Assembly (NCBI GenBank): GCA_027307295.1
Contig: DAHUXF010000004.1
Location: 1-25,693, forward strand
Direction: 5' to 3'
Origin: Acidobacteriaceae bacterium
GTDB taxonomy: Bacteria > Acidobacteriota > Terriglobia > Terriglobales > Acidobacteriaceae
Length of the DNA stretch: 25,693 bases
The notes beneath the pieces are model-generated. The model was not told the DNA's origin. It saw only the letters and a list, made by a program, of their open reading frames with translations, and searched no databases. The first letter of the stretch is position 1; each line of letters starts with the position of its first letter. Both the position numbers and the translations under genes were made by a program. Positions 16,318 through 24,221 of this stretch are shown piece after piece.

Positions 16318-18044
16318 CGGATCACTACCCCTTGTCCTTCCTTGATAGAGGTAATCCGGTTGATGGGTACAGTTACAACTTCGTTGCGGCCGCTGGGCCA
16401 CTTTATTTCCAACCGGTCAATCCTGGTTGCTTTCCCCAGCCCAAAATGAGCACGCTTGCTGCTGCTGCCTGCGTAGCCGTTGCCGCCGTCGATTTCACGT
16501 ATCTGGGTAATTCCGCCGGCCACCACGCGGATACGCGCCCCGATGGCATCACGATTGGACTTAACACCGATCAATTTCAGTTCAATCCAGTTACCGGCAT
16601 TCTGGGTGACGTTTTTGAACAGCAATAAGGGCTGGTCGGCATTTGTCTGGACCATGTCCAACCTTCCATCATTATTAAAATCACCAATGCCAATGCCGCG
16701 ACCATCAAATGTGTTATCGACCCCGGCATCCTTCGCAACATCCGCGAAGGTGCCGTTGCCCAGGTTGCGGAACAGACGCTTCTTTTGATATCCGCTCCAT
16801 GTCCGGTTGCCGATATTGGGCCAGTTATTGACATCCGTGATATCAAGCCCCGGCGTGGTGATGACAGGAAGCATGAGCGGGACATAACTTTCCGGACCGG
16901 CAGAGCGAAGCCCATTGACGACGAATAAATCCTGCCAGCCATCATTATCAAAGTCTCCAAACTTCGCGGCCCATCCCCAACCGGAATCGCATGTCCCTGT
17001 CTCCTTGGAGACATCGGTAAACGTGCCATCACCATTGTTGTGCCAGAGCATGTTGCACTCCTTCATGTACTCATCGGTGATGTTGGTTACATAGACATCC
17101 AGCCAGCCATCATTGTCATAGTCTGCTACGTCTACGTTCATGCCCTTCTTGGTGTCCCAGCCTGTGGCTTTTTCCGTTACTTCGCGGAAAGTGCCGTCCC
17201 CATTGTTCAGAAACACATGGTCTGTCCCGTAGTCGCAGGCAAGATAGATGTCCTGAAGGCCATCATTATTGAAATCGCCGTGGCCAACATCGAGCGTCCA
17301 GCCACTCAATTTCCCCAGACCGGCTTTTTCGGTCACATCTTCAAACGTGCCTTTACCGGTGTTGCGCCAGAGCGTAACTCCGCCGCCATTGGTGGCGGCA
17401 TCCAGGTTGTTGGGCAGCACATGAGGGTCTTTCAGGTCCAGCAGATTGACCGGCTTGAAATAATTGCCGAAGAGAAGGTCCAGATATCCGTCATTATCGT
17501 AATCAAACGCTATCACGGCGATGGTGTTGCCGAACTTATTCAGTCCTGATGTGGCGCTGACGTCTTTGAATTTGCCATTCCCTTCGTTGTGATAGAGAAT
17601 CGGCGTGCCAAATCGCCCCACCAGCAGGTCCGGCTTTCCATCATTGTCATAATCAAACCAGACGGCATCAGCAACGATGGAATTTGGATCGTTGCCGCCT
17701 GCCACTCCCGCCTGTACGGCCACATCGGTAAACGTCATGTCGCCATTGTTGTGGAAGAGGTGGTTTGGCTTGCCTGCATCAGAATCGGCGACGAACAGAT
17801 CCTCGAATCCATCGCCGTCGTAGTCACCCACCGCAACCGCAGCGCCGCCAGCCGTGAACATATGCAAAACTTCGGCGTTCTTGCCATGGTATTGCCGGGT
17901 ATGATGGACGACTCGAACGCCTGCTTTCTGGCCTATCTCCTCAAAGCGAATTCCAGGGCCAGCCGACTGGATGCCCAGCAGATCGACGGGGAGAAGCAGC
18001 GCGAACACGAAAACACAGGACAGTATTTTTTTTAATTTTCCCAT
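16314..18044 (-). CDS. Secreted CRTAC1-like beta-propeller with ASPIC/UnbV domain
   Basis: 576 residues. The start at 18044 overlaps the upstream TPR gene by 13 nt and begins a Sec signal peptide (MGKLKKILSCVFVFALLLP, cleavage near LLGIQSAG). Seven Ca2+-type loops are intact (DYDGDGFED, DYDNDGKPD, DYDNDGYLD, DFNNDGLQD, DYDNDGWLD, DFDNDGWQD, DFNNDGRLD). The ASPIC/UnbV domain covers about 485-565 (SNRDAIGARIRVV, DGGNGYAGSSSKRAHFGLG, LEIKWPSGRNEV). It shares long motifs with the product of 18787-20586 (SGWTLD, DTKKGMN, YVTNITD, SAGPESYVP) and is more distant from the pair at 681 and 10854. It is third in the minus-strand propeller operon and coupled by ATGA to the next TPR gene. Extracytoplasmic, probably Ca2+-binding; function unknown. 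Confidence 0.92.
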   Translation of the reverse strand: MGKLKKILSCVFVFALLLPVDLLGIQSAGPGIRFEEIGQKAGVRVVHHTRQYHGKNAEVLHMFTAGGAAVAVGDYDGDGFEDLFVADSDAGKPNHLFHNNGDMTFTDVAVQAGVAGGNDPNSIVADAVWFDYDNDGKPDLLVGRFGTPILYHNEGNGKFKDVSATSGLNKFGNTIAVIAFDYDNDGYLDLLFGNYFKPVNLLDLKDPHVLPNNLDAATNGGGVTLWRNTGKGTFEDVTEKAGLGKLSGWTLDVGHGDFNNDGLQDIYLACDYGTDHVFLNNGDGTFREVTEKATGWDTKKGMNVDVADYDNDGWLDVYVTNITDEYMKECNMLWHNNGDGTFTDVSKETGTCDSGWGWAAKFGDFDNDGWQDLFVVNGLRSAGPESYVPLMLPVITTPGLDITDVNNWPNIGNRTWSGYQKKRLFRNLGNGTFADVAKDAGVDNTFDGRGIGIGDFNNDGRLDMVQTNADQPLLLFKNVTQNAGNWIELKLIGVKSNRDAIGARIRVVAGGITQIREIDGGNGYAGSSSKRAHFGLGKATRIDRLEIKWPSGRNEVVTVPINRITSIKEGQGVVIR

Positions 18045-18790
18045 AGCTCGCTCAGATCGGTATTAACGCGCTTGGCAGGATCAAATCCGGCTTCAATCAA
18101 ATTCTTGAGTTCATCGCCCTGAAGAGAGATGCGGCCCTTCAAGCTGGCATTGTCAGGAAATTCCTTGAGCCCGGCTTGCCACATTGCTTTGGCTTTTTCC
18201 AGTTGGTCCGTTTTCCAGTAACCATCGCCCAACGCAATGTAGACTTTGACGTGATAGGAATGCCGCGGGCCTTTCTTCTGCATCTCCATGGCCTTCTCCA
18301 GATCGGCTACGCCCATAGAAGCGCGATTGAAAATCTTTGGCCAGAAGAGGTAACTCTCGCCCCGCGTGTAATATCCAATCCAGGTCGGCTGGATCTCGAT
18401 TGCCTTTGTAAATTCCGTGAGCGCGTCATTCGCCAGAATTACCTGCGTAATGGAACCGGCAACCGGGATTTTGTCTACGTGCGCAAATCCAAAGTTCAGG
18501 TGGAGATTGGCGGAATTAGGATGCTCAGCAAGCGCCTTTTGAAAGAATTGCAGCGGGCGTTCAAAGTCTTTCGCTTTCAGGGCAGCCTGCCGGTAGTCAT
18601 TGGCATACCGGGCGTTATCAGGATCGCCTGAGATTGCCTGTTCGAAATAGTACAGAGCTTCCTGGTATTTGTTTTCCGTCAGGGCCTTGATGCCCTGGCG
18701 ATAGTCCGCTTCAGACGCCTGCACCGACTGGGGAAACAGGCAGAACAGGAGCCAAAGAGCAAAACAAATGGAGTAAATTTTCTTGTTCAT
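18032..18790 (-). CDS. Exported TPR protein between two CRTAC1 genes
   Basis: 252 residues. The ATG at 18790 is preferred to an in-frame TTG five codons earlier because it overlaps the previous stop as ATGA (18790-18787), the same junction seen at 16317. The signal peptide is KKIYSICFALWLLFCLFPQSVQASEA. TPR-like helices fill the rest (YRQGIKALTENKYQEALYYF, DFERPLQFFQKALAEHPNSA, ALGDGYWKTDQLEKAKAMW). The middle part (WIGYYTRGESYLFWPKIFNR) departs from canonical TPRs. It sits between two CRTAC1 genes and overlaps both, so the three are surely co-translated. A scaffold or adaptor role for the propellers is likely but inferred. Confidence 0.88.
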   Translation of the reverse strand: MNKKIYSICFALWLLFCLFPQSVQASEADYRQGIKALTENKYQEALYYFEQAISGDPDNARYANDYRQAALKAKDFERPLQFFQKALAEHPNSANLHLNFGFAHVDKIPVAGSITQVILANDALTEFTKAIEIQPTWIGYYTRGESYLFWPKIFNRASMGVADLEKAMEMQKKGPRHSYHVKVYIALGDGYWKTDQLEKAKAMWQAGLKEFPDNASLKGRISLQGDELKNLIEAGFDPAKRVNTDLSELWEN

Positions 18791-20586
18791 CGTTTTGGTT
18801 TCCAAGGGTGAATGTTTTTTGTGGATTGACCTTCCCGGACCTGGTACCAGTGGTCGATGGGCAGGCCCGGCAGCTTTTGTTTCAGCCCTGAAGGCCAGGA
18901 AATCTCTACGCTTTCGATCCTGGTGTTTTGCCCAAGGCCAAGGTGGACACGCGTGGTTGACTGGCCGCCAAAGCCATTGCCGCCGTTGACGTAGCGCAAA
19001 TAGGTTTTTTGTCCGGCTGTTATCCTGACCTGCGCGCCTATCGCTGAGCGATTGGACTTTGTGCCTTCCAGCAGAAATCCGATCCAGTGCGCCCCCGTAG
19101 GGAGAATGTTGCGGTAGAGAAAAGGCTCGTCATCGGCATTGGTGACAAACAGGTCGAGACGTCCGTCGTTATCAAAGTCGGCAACCGCAATGCCGCGTCC
19201 GTCCCTGGTTGAATCAAGGCCGTGGCGTGCGGCTTCATCTTTAAAGAAATGTCCGCCCTCATTGTGAAACAGCTTTTTCTTCTCATAGCCGCTCAGAGAT
19301 TTATTGCCCATAGGCGGCCAGTTCCTTGCGTCGGCCAGATCGATTCCAGGTTTTGTGACCATCGCGAAGACGTCAGGAACGTAGCTTTCCGGACCGGCTG
19401 ACACCCAGCCGTTGACTACATAAAGGTCCAGCCAACCATCATTGTCATAATCAAAAAACTTTCCTCCCCAGCCCCAGCCCGTGTCATACGTCCCGGTTTC
19501 CCGCGAAACATCAGTAAATGTGAGATTGCCGTTGTTGTGCCAAAGGAAGTTTCCCTCGCGCATATAGTCATCCGTGATGTTAGTCACGTAGATGTCAAGC
19601 AGGCCATCGTTGTCATAATCTCCCCAGTCAGCATTCATTCCTTTCTTGGTATCAAAGCCGACCGCGGTTTCAGTCTTGTCAGTAAATGTGCCGTTGCCGT
19701 TGTTGAGAAAAAATCTGTCGGTGCCGAAATCATTAGCTACGTAGAGGTCTTCCCAGCCATCGTTGTTGGCATCTCCATGGCCCAGATCAAGCGTCCATCC
19801 GCTGGTGCGAATTCCCACCTTCTGCGTGACATCAGTAAAAGTGCCGTCCCCATTGTTGTGATAAACAAATACACCGCCGCCATTGTTGGCCGTCTCAAAA
19901 CTTTCTGGAAAAAATCTAGACGTGGTCGGATGGAAAAGACTGATGTTCTGAAAGTAGCAACCGATGAACAGGTCTACGTATCCGTCATTGTCATAGTCAA
20001 AGGCAATCGCTTTGATTGCATTCAGGTAACTGTCCAGCCCGGCTGCCTTGGCGACGTCACGGAATTTTCCATTGCCCAGATTTTCATACAGGATGCTATG
20101 ACCAAAACGCACAACGAAGAGATCAGGGCGTCCGTCATTGTTGAAATCCAGCCACAATGCGCCGGCAGAGGCATTCTCTTCGTCGTTGCCGGCCGCCACC
20201 CCGGCCTCTTCAGCAACATCAGTAAACGTGAAATCGCCATTGTTCCGGTAGAGGTGGTTTTTGCAGGTAGCGCAGGAGTCAGTGACAAAAATATCTTCAA
20301 AGCCATCGCCGTTATAATCTGCGACAGCAACGGATGCGCCCAGCTTGGTATAACCCTGCATGATTTCGGAAAATTCGTTGTTAAAGTGACGCGAGTGGTG
20401 ACGGTAATTGATTCCTGCTTTGTGGGTAACATCTTCAAACCAGCGCTGGCCCTGCGGTGCGCTCTGGGGAGGACTAAAGCCGGCGGTTGTCCCGACAAGC
20501 GCCAGAAGAAGGAACGCACTTGAGATGAGTTCCAATCTACTCTTCAGCATTTTCAATGGGCCACACCTTTCCATACTCATCCGCAT
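18787..20586 (-). CDS. Secreted CRTAC1-like beta-propeller with ASPIC/UnbV domain, first gene of operon
   Basis: 599 residues from the ATG at 20586; ATGs at 20580, 20574 and 20550 are also possible, the last placing the signal peptide (LKSRLELISSAFLLLALVGT) at the very start. Seven Ca2+-type loops are present (DYNGDGFED, DFNNDGRPD, DYDNDGYVD, DANNDGWED, DYDNDGLLD, DYDNDGWLD, DFDNDGRLD), and an ASPIC/UnbV domain ends the protein (SNRSAIGAQVRI, GGNGFGGQSTTRVHLGLG, VEISWPSGLKQ). Its nearest relative here is the 16314-18044 product. An extra CATC pair (VTDSCATCKNHLYRNNGD) replaces SDAGKP of that paralogue; it lacks the following His, so it is not a heme site, and may form a disulfide or bind metal. 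The lead position suggests the operon promoter lies in 20587-20760. Confidence 0.92.
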   Translation of the reverse strand: MRMSMERCGPLKMLKSRLELISSAFLLLALVGTTAGFSPPQSAPQGQRWFEDVTHKAGINYRHHSRHFNNEFSEIMQGYTKLGASVAVADYNGDGFEDIFVTDSCATCKNHLYRNNGDFTFTDVAEEAGVAAGNDEENASAGALWLDFNNDGRPDLFVVRFGHSILYENLGNGKFRDVAKAAGLDSYLNAIKAIAFDYDNDGYVDLFIGCYFQNISLFHPTTSRFFPESFETANNGGGVFVYHNNGDGTFTDVTQKVGIRTSGWTLDLGHGDANNDGWEDLYVANDFGTDRFFLNNGNGTFTDKTETAVGFDTKKGMNADWGDYDNDGLLDIYVTNITDDYMREGNFLWHNNGNLTFTDVSRETGTYDTGWGWGGKFFDYDNDGWLDLYVVNGWVSAGPESYVPDVFAMVTKPGIDLADARNWPPMGNKSLSGYEKKKLFHNEGGHFFKDEAARHGLDSTRDGRGIAVADFDNDGRLDLFVTNADDEPFLYRNILPTGAHWIGFLLEGTKSNRSAIGAQVRITAGQKTYLRYVNGGNGFGGQSTTRVHLGLGQNTRIESVEISWPSGLKQKLPGLPIDHWYQVREGQSTKNIHPWKPKR

Positions 20587-20979
20587 CCGTCCAATGGACG
20601 AATAGGCCCTTAATATTTGCGTGTTTCTGGACGGGACCCGCCGTTGCTTAACGGGTTTTCAGATTCCGGGGAAACGCAGAGATTTCAATTTATGAAAGGG
20701 CTTTCTTGTTGATCCAACACTTGTTTTTTATTGCATGTTTCTTAACATTAAAAAAATTCGGCTGCTGACCAGTGTCTACGGTCCTTTGTGGCCACGCATT
20801 TTTCACGCGCGGCATTTACTCCATCTCTGCCGCACAGAACAGACAAAACGGCTTGTAACACAGCTGTCTCTTCGTAGGTTCAACACAAACAATGGAGCAC
20901 AACATTTACTGCTGCAAAGCCTCAGAAGCACAGAACCGCGCTCAGCAATGGCATAGACGATTTTTTGTAAGGTGAGAAT
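20587..20979. other. Intergenic region upstream of the propeller operon
   Basis: About 390 bases with no convincing gene. It should contain the promoter of the minus-strand operon starting at 20586, but I see no strong -35/-10 pair. A short hairpin CCGTT-GCTT-AACGG (20641-20654) is followed on the plus strand by GTTTT. Several AT-rich runs occur at 20720-20760. A possible 73-codon plus-strand frame (20735-20956) has no ribosome binding site and unremarkable composition. Confidence 0.4.
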
Positions 20980-21165
20980 ATGGAGATAACAATCTCGACA
21001 TATCAGGCAGGAACTGTGAGGGCCACGCTGAATTTACTATCACTGACGCGCTTTGCCAGACTCTTCCGTTGCTCTCTTCTCTGCCCGGGTGACCATCTTT
21101 TTGAGATTAACGAGGGTTTCACCTTTCAAGATACCGGCGCGATTGTTCTGCTCCTGTTTTCCTGA
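20980..21165 (+). CDS. Doubtful small ORF with a good ribosome binding site
   Basis: 61 codons from the ATG at 20980. AAGGTGAG ends 4 nt before the ATG, one of the better Shine-Dalgarno matches in the window. The first 18 residues (MEITISTYQAGTVRATLN) look protein-like; the rest (SLTRFARLFRCSLLCPGD) looks like random translation and overlaps the 3' part of the minus-strand gene at 21040-21447. It could be a decayed gene start or a short leader peptide. I would not rely on it. Confidence 0.2.
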   Translation: MEITISTYQAGTVRATLNLLSLTRFARLFRCSLLCPGDHLFEINEGFTFQDTGAIVLLLFS

Positions 21166-21447
21166 AGACACTGCTCCGGTCTGCGCCGCAACAATATGTA
21201 TACAGCTGCGTTTGCTGAAATGATAGACAGACTGGCCTTCCGGACGGCGCCAGGTTTGGGAGAGATCCAAAAACTGATCCGGCGTTCTGCACCTGGTAAT
21301 GGCCCCATCGGGCCGCACAAAAATAATTTCATGCCCTTTACAAAGCCATTTCAGAACTCGAGTCAGCCAGGTCTGCCGGCTTGTCTGGGTCTGGACAGGC
21401 GGAAAATAGGCGGCAATATGCGCTTTGCTCCATGCTGATTGGTTCAT
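21040..21447 (-). CDS. Hypothetical small protein
   Basis: 135 residues from the ATG at 21447. I do not recognise the family. Codon choice (CTG, CAG, GCC, CGC rich) looks like real coding sequence. The N-terminal half has aromatic and charged residues (WLTRVLKWLCKGHEIIFVRP, DQFLDLSQTWRRPEG); the C-terminal third is Lys/Glu-rich (LVNLKKMVTRAEKRATEESG). There is no signal peptide or membrane helix from this start. The frame stays open upstream to 21534, but that part has no ribosome binding site and overlaps promoter-like sequence, so the shorter form is preferred. It diverges from the exported protein at 21705. Confidence 0.5.
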   Translation of the reverse strand: MNQSAWSKAHIAAYFPPVQTQTSRQTWLTRVLKWLCKGHEIIFVRPDGAITRCRTPDQFLDLSQTWRRPEGQSVYHFSKRSCIHIVAAQTGAVSSGKQEQNNRAGILKGETLVNLKKMVTRAEKRATEESGKARQ

Positions 21448-21497
21448 TTTGGAATCCAGATCAATGCAATAGCATCTTAAGTAGACGCACCAAAGCA

Positions 21498-21525
21498 GCA
21501 AGCTTGCGCTGTAAACAGGTATAAT
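21498..21525 (+). promoter_or_regulatory. Promoter-like TATAAT with adjacent 10-bp palindrome
   Basis: TATAAT at 21520-21525 faces the exported-protein gene. GCAAGCTTGC, a perfect 10-bp palindrome (21498-21507), occupies the -35 position; no TTGACA-like hexamer is at 17 nt. The pattern suggests an activator- or repressor-controlled promoter, but it rests on sequence pattern only. Confidence 0.35.
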
Positions 21526-21704
21526 CGCGTGCAATCAGGGTTGAAGTGAGCCTTGATCTATGAGTTCTGGCCTGGGGATAAATGTCCATGATCCCTGTCA
21601 ATGAGGCGGCCTGCCGGTGGGGCCACGCACAAGAAGAACCATTTAAAAGCGCAGGCCCACCTTCTGGACAACAGAGAAAGGCCATACGCAGAGGACCAAC
21701 ACGA

Positions 21705-22694
21705 GTGGCAAAACATATATTTGTCTTCTTGTTAATTTTTAGATCCTTCACAATAGCCCAAAGCACCTTGACTCAACAAAACATTGCCCCTGATCGAGTT
21801 GTTCTGCGGAGCAATTCCTTCAGAGTCCAGTTCAGGGATGCTGCATTACTGACTCCATTGGCCGCCATTCCCGCAGTGTTTGCCAGCGCGGTGGATGAAT
21901 TGACACAAAATGGGAGCCAGGGAAATAGCGGGGCACAGCCTTCCAGCGCTCAGATTCCCGCTGGTTCATCCCAGCCGGAACAGGCCCCCGCGCAGAAGCC
22001 GCAGCCTGAAGGAGTTTCCTCCGTGCCTGCTGCGCCAGCCGCACCAACTGAACAAGCTTCTCCTGCGCAGGCAGTCACTCCGCCAGTGGCGGACGAGTCC
22101 GAGGGCAAACAATCCAAACGCATTCTTTGGGTCATTCCAAATTATCGGGCCGTTAGTGCTAATGCAAAGCTGCCGCCTTTGACGGTGAAAGACAAGTTCT
22201 GGCTGGCGACGCAAGACAGCTTCGACTATTCAGCGTTTCTTGTCGCAGGAGTCATAGCCGGCAGCGGCCAGGCAAGAAATTCAACTGCAGAGTTCCGCCA
22301 GGGAGCCGCAGGTTTTGGCCGCTACTACTGGCACTCGTTTGTGGACCAGGCCATCGGCAACTACCTTACGGAAACCATTGTTCCAGTGGCCACGCGTGAC
22401 GATCCGCGCTATTACACTCTCGGCCATGGCGGATTCTTTCGTCGTTCGGTTTATTCGGTAAGCCGCCTCTTAATTACCAGAACAGACGGTGGCGGCAGGA
22501 GCTTCAATTTCTCTGAGATTGTAGGCAACGGTGCTGGAGCCGGCATTTCCAATCTGTATTATCCAAGACAGGAACGCACATGGACCAAAACCGGGCAGAA
22601 GTGGGTAACGCAGGTGGCACTTGATGGCGTCTTTAACATCCTCAAAGAGTTTTGGCCGGACATCAACCACAGCGTCTTCCGCGGGCACTACTGA
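21705..22694 (+). CDS. Exported protein with Pro/Ala/Gln-rich linker, function unknown
   Basis: 329 residues from a GTG at 21705, chosen because GAGG lies 10 nt upstream and a signal peptide follows at once (AKHIFVFLLIFRSFTIAQS). The frame is open from an ATG at 21582, but those 41 extra residues are rich in Arg, Gly and Pro and would bury the signal. A low-complexity linker rich in Pro, Ala, Gln and Ser follows (for example SQPEQAPAQKPQPEG). The folded part begins at KRILWVIPNYRAV and includes LPPLTVKDKFWLATQDSFDY and FGRYYWHSFVDQAIGNYLTE. I recall similar unnamed proteins in Acidobacteriota but cannot assign a function. The several hydrophobic Gly-rich stretches and the linker suggest an envelope location. 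Confidence 0.78.
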   Translation: MAKHIFVFLLIFRSFTIAQSTLTQQNIAPDRVVLRSNSFRVQFRDAALLTPLAAIPAVFASAVDELTQNGSQGNSGAQPSSAQIPAGSSQPEQAPAQKPQPEGVSSVPAAPAAPTEQASPAQAVTPPVADESEGKQSKRILWVIPNYRAVSANAKLPPLTVKDKFWLATQDSFDYSAFLVAGVIAGSGQARNSTAEFRQGAAGFGRYYWHSFVDQAIGNYLTETIVPVATRDDPRYYTLGHGGFFRRSVYSVSRLLITRTDGGGRSFNFSEIVGNGAGAGISNLYYPRQERTWTKTGQKWVTQVALDGVFNILKEFWPDINHSVFRGHY

Positions 22695-22738
22695 TCTTTT
22701 GCTGTTGCACACAAAGTGCAATATATTCCTTGCGCAAC

Positions 22739-22772
22739 AAAAAATGTCCCGGGCAGATCCTAGCCGGGACAT
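22739..22772 (-). terminator. Rho-independent terminator of the hydrolase gene
   Basis: On the minus strand a perfect 9-bp stem (ATGTCCCGG / CCGGGACAT, arms 22764-22772 and 22744-22752) with an 11-nt loop is followed by a run of T (22744-22739). It begins 25 nt after the hydrolase stop. A weaker 6-bp hairpin TTGCAC-ACAAA-GTGCAA (22705-22721) follows the plus-strand gene but lacks a T-run. Confidence 0.85.
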
Positions 22773-22796
22773 ATTGATCAAGAGAACCTCAGGATT

Positions 22797-24221
22797 TTAG
22801 AACTCATCCTCTCCGCAATTGCCACGGTCCTCGCAACGATCATCGAACACATCGAAAGGACGCATGTAGCGTGAAGGCTTAAAGCTGAAAAAAGATGCAG
22901 GCGTAGGAACTATGTTTTGTCCTACGGCAAAGATATTGAAAGCTGGTCCCAGCGCTGTAGCTTCTGCATTCAACTCTTGTGCTCCAAGGTCAGGCCACTT
23001 TCCAGTGTCCAGGCGGGTAATCAGATTCTCGACGGCAGCTATGGTTTCTGCCGGGGTGAACGTGCAGTGTCCAGCACGGTGCACAAATGCCTGGCGCAGC
23101 AAACTCCGGTTGCCATCTTCGCTCACAACATCTTTGTAGGCGCTCTCATTTTGCACTGAGACAAGCCCATCGCCAGAGGTATGTATGCTAAGGACTGGAA
23201 TGTGGATATCACCGTTGAAAATAATGTTCTGCTCCAGATAGTCAACGGCTGATTTCTTGGCATTAATACGTGCTGCGTCGTTCAGTGTATCAAGATCGGC
23301 CTCCAGGCTTAGTCCGGCTTCCTGATAGAGCTTGCGTACTTCGGCGCGTTCGGCAGAACGCTCAAACTGCTCCCGATAATCGACTCCGGTGTTCCATGAA
23401 GGATTTCCGCCGGCGCGCGCTTCAAGTTCGGCGCGGAAGGCAAACACAAAGGGGAAATCAACCTGTTGGAGCCAGAGAAACTGGTTCGCTTCCTGAAGAT
23501 TGGGATCGGTTGGCTCAGGTGAAGTAGGAATAAACCATCCGGGAGTGTCTCCCAACGCTGCGGAGAGCGCGATCCGCGCACGGCCCTGGGGCGTTGACTG
23601 GGCAACCGCGAGTATCTGTTCAGCGACGCCCAGATTGGTTGTGGGGTGGGTGATATTCACCACCTGCAATCCGGTGCCGAAAGCCAGCAGTGTTTTAAAA
23701 GCGAATGCGGAATCGAGCGCCTGGTTCCACGTGGCAACGCCTCCGGCCAGAACTCCGCACATGGGAAGCGCGGCGTCAAAACGTTTTGGAAACCGCTGGA
23801 TCAGGCCGGCGGTAATAATGCCGCCTAAAGAATGACCCCAGGCGATTGTGCGATGCGGTTTGCCGACCAGTGTGTTGAACGTATCCAGCACAGCGATTTG
23901 ATCGGGTAAGGCTTCGTGCAGGGCCCATCCGGTAGTTGCATAGGAAGAGCCGGCAAGTGCAAAGCCGTTTGATAAAAGGAAAAGACGTGTGGCAGGATCA
24001 CCGACGTCATGCGCGGGGTTGGGGGAGCCAGGCACAACATACCCGTGACTGTACAAAAACAAAGTTCCGTTCCAGTTTGCCGGAGTTTCTATCAGAAAAG
24101 TAGCTCCGTCCGGCAAAGTTCCTGTATGGGTTGTAACCTGCGCCAATGCGCTCCCTGACACCGCCAGCACAATGGCCGCCACGGCAAAAAAGTATGCTGC
24201 CCGTTTGATTATTCTTTGCAT
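22797..24221 (-). CDS. Exported alpha/beta hydrolase
   Basis: 474 residues from the ATG at 24221 (GGAG about 8 nt upstream; an upstream GTG at 24239 is less likely). The signal peptide ends at SGSALA-Q (residues 27/28). The hydrolase fold shows the nucleophile elbow GHSLGG with S131, a probable acid D351 (HTSGDGLVSV) and the base H385 (HRAGHCTF), plus YSHGYV near 58 as the likely oxyanion region. A lid-like insertion lies between about 165 and 330. Such secreted enzymes act on esters, peptides or polyketide amides; the substrate cannot be told. The C-terminus is acidic with two cysteines (DRCEDRGNCGEDEF), unusual for the family. It is monocistronic, with its own terminator, and diverges from the sigma-factor gene. 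Confidence 0.9.
   Translation of the reverse strand: MQRIIKRAAYFFAVAAIVLAVSGSALAQVTTHTGTLPDGATFLIETPANWNGTLFLYSHGYVVPGSPNPAHDVGDPATRLFLLSNGFALAGSSYATTGWALHEALPDQIAVLDTFNTLVGKPHRTIAWGHSLGGIITAGLIQRFPKRFDAALPMCGVLAGGVATWNQALDSAFAFKTLLAFGTGLQVVNITHPTTNLGVAEQILAVAQSTPQGRARIALSAALGDTPGWFIPTSPEPTDPNLQEANQFLWLQQVDFPFVFAFRAELEARAGGNPSWNTGVDYREQFERSAERAEVRKLYQEAGLSLEADLDTLNDAARINAKKSAVDYLEQNIIFNGDIHIPVLSIHTSGDGLVSVQNESAYKDVVSEDGNRSLLRQAFVHRAGHCTFTPAETIAAVENLITRLDTGKWPDLGAQELNAEATALGPAFNIFAVGQNIVPTPASFFSFKPSRYMRPFDVFDDRCEDRGNCGEDEF

Noticed and set aside
19537..20523. Long plus-strand open frame (328 codons) opposite the CRTAC1 gene
   Set aside because: It mirrors the repeated Asp/Asn/Gly codons of the calcium loops (GAT/AAT/GGC read as ATC/ATT/GCC), giving Ile/Val-rich translation with no ribosome binding site. 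Similar shadows occur at 1728-2297, 11169-11573 and 17040-17549.
20641..20659. Hairpin CCGTT-GCTT-AACGG followed by GTTTT
   Set aside because: Only a 5-bp stem, and no plus-strand gene ends nearby, so a terminator is not supported.
20735..20956. 73-codon plus-strand open frame in the intergenic region
   Set aside because: No ribosome binding site, no recognisable motif, and atypical Arg/Leu-rich composition.
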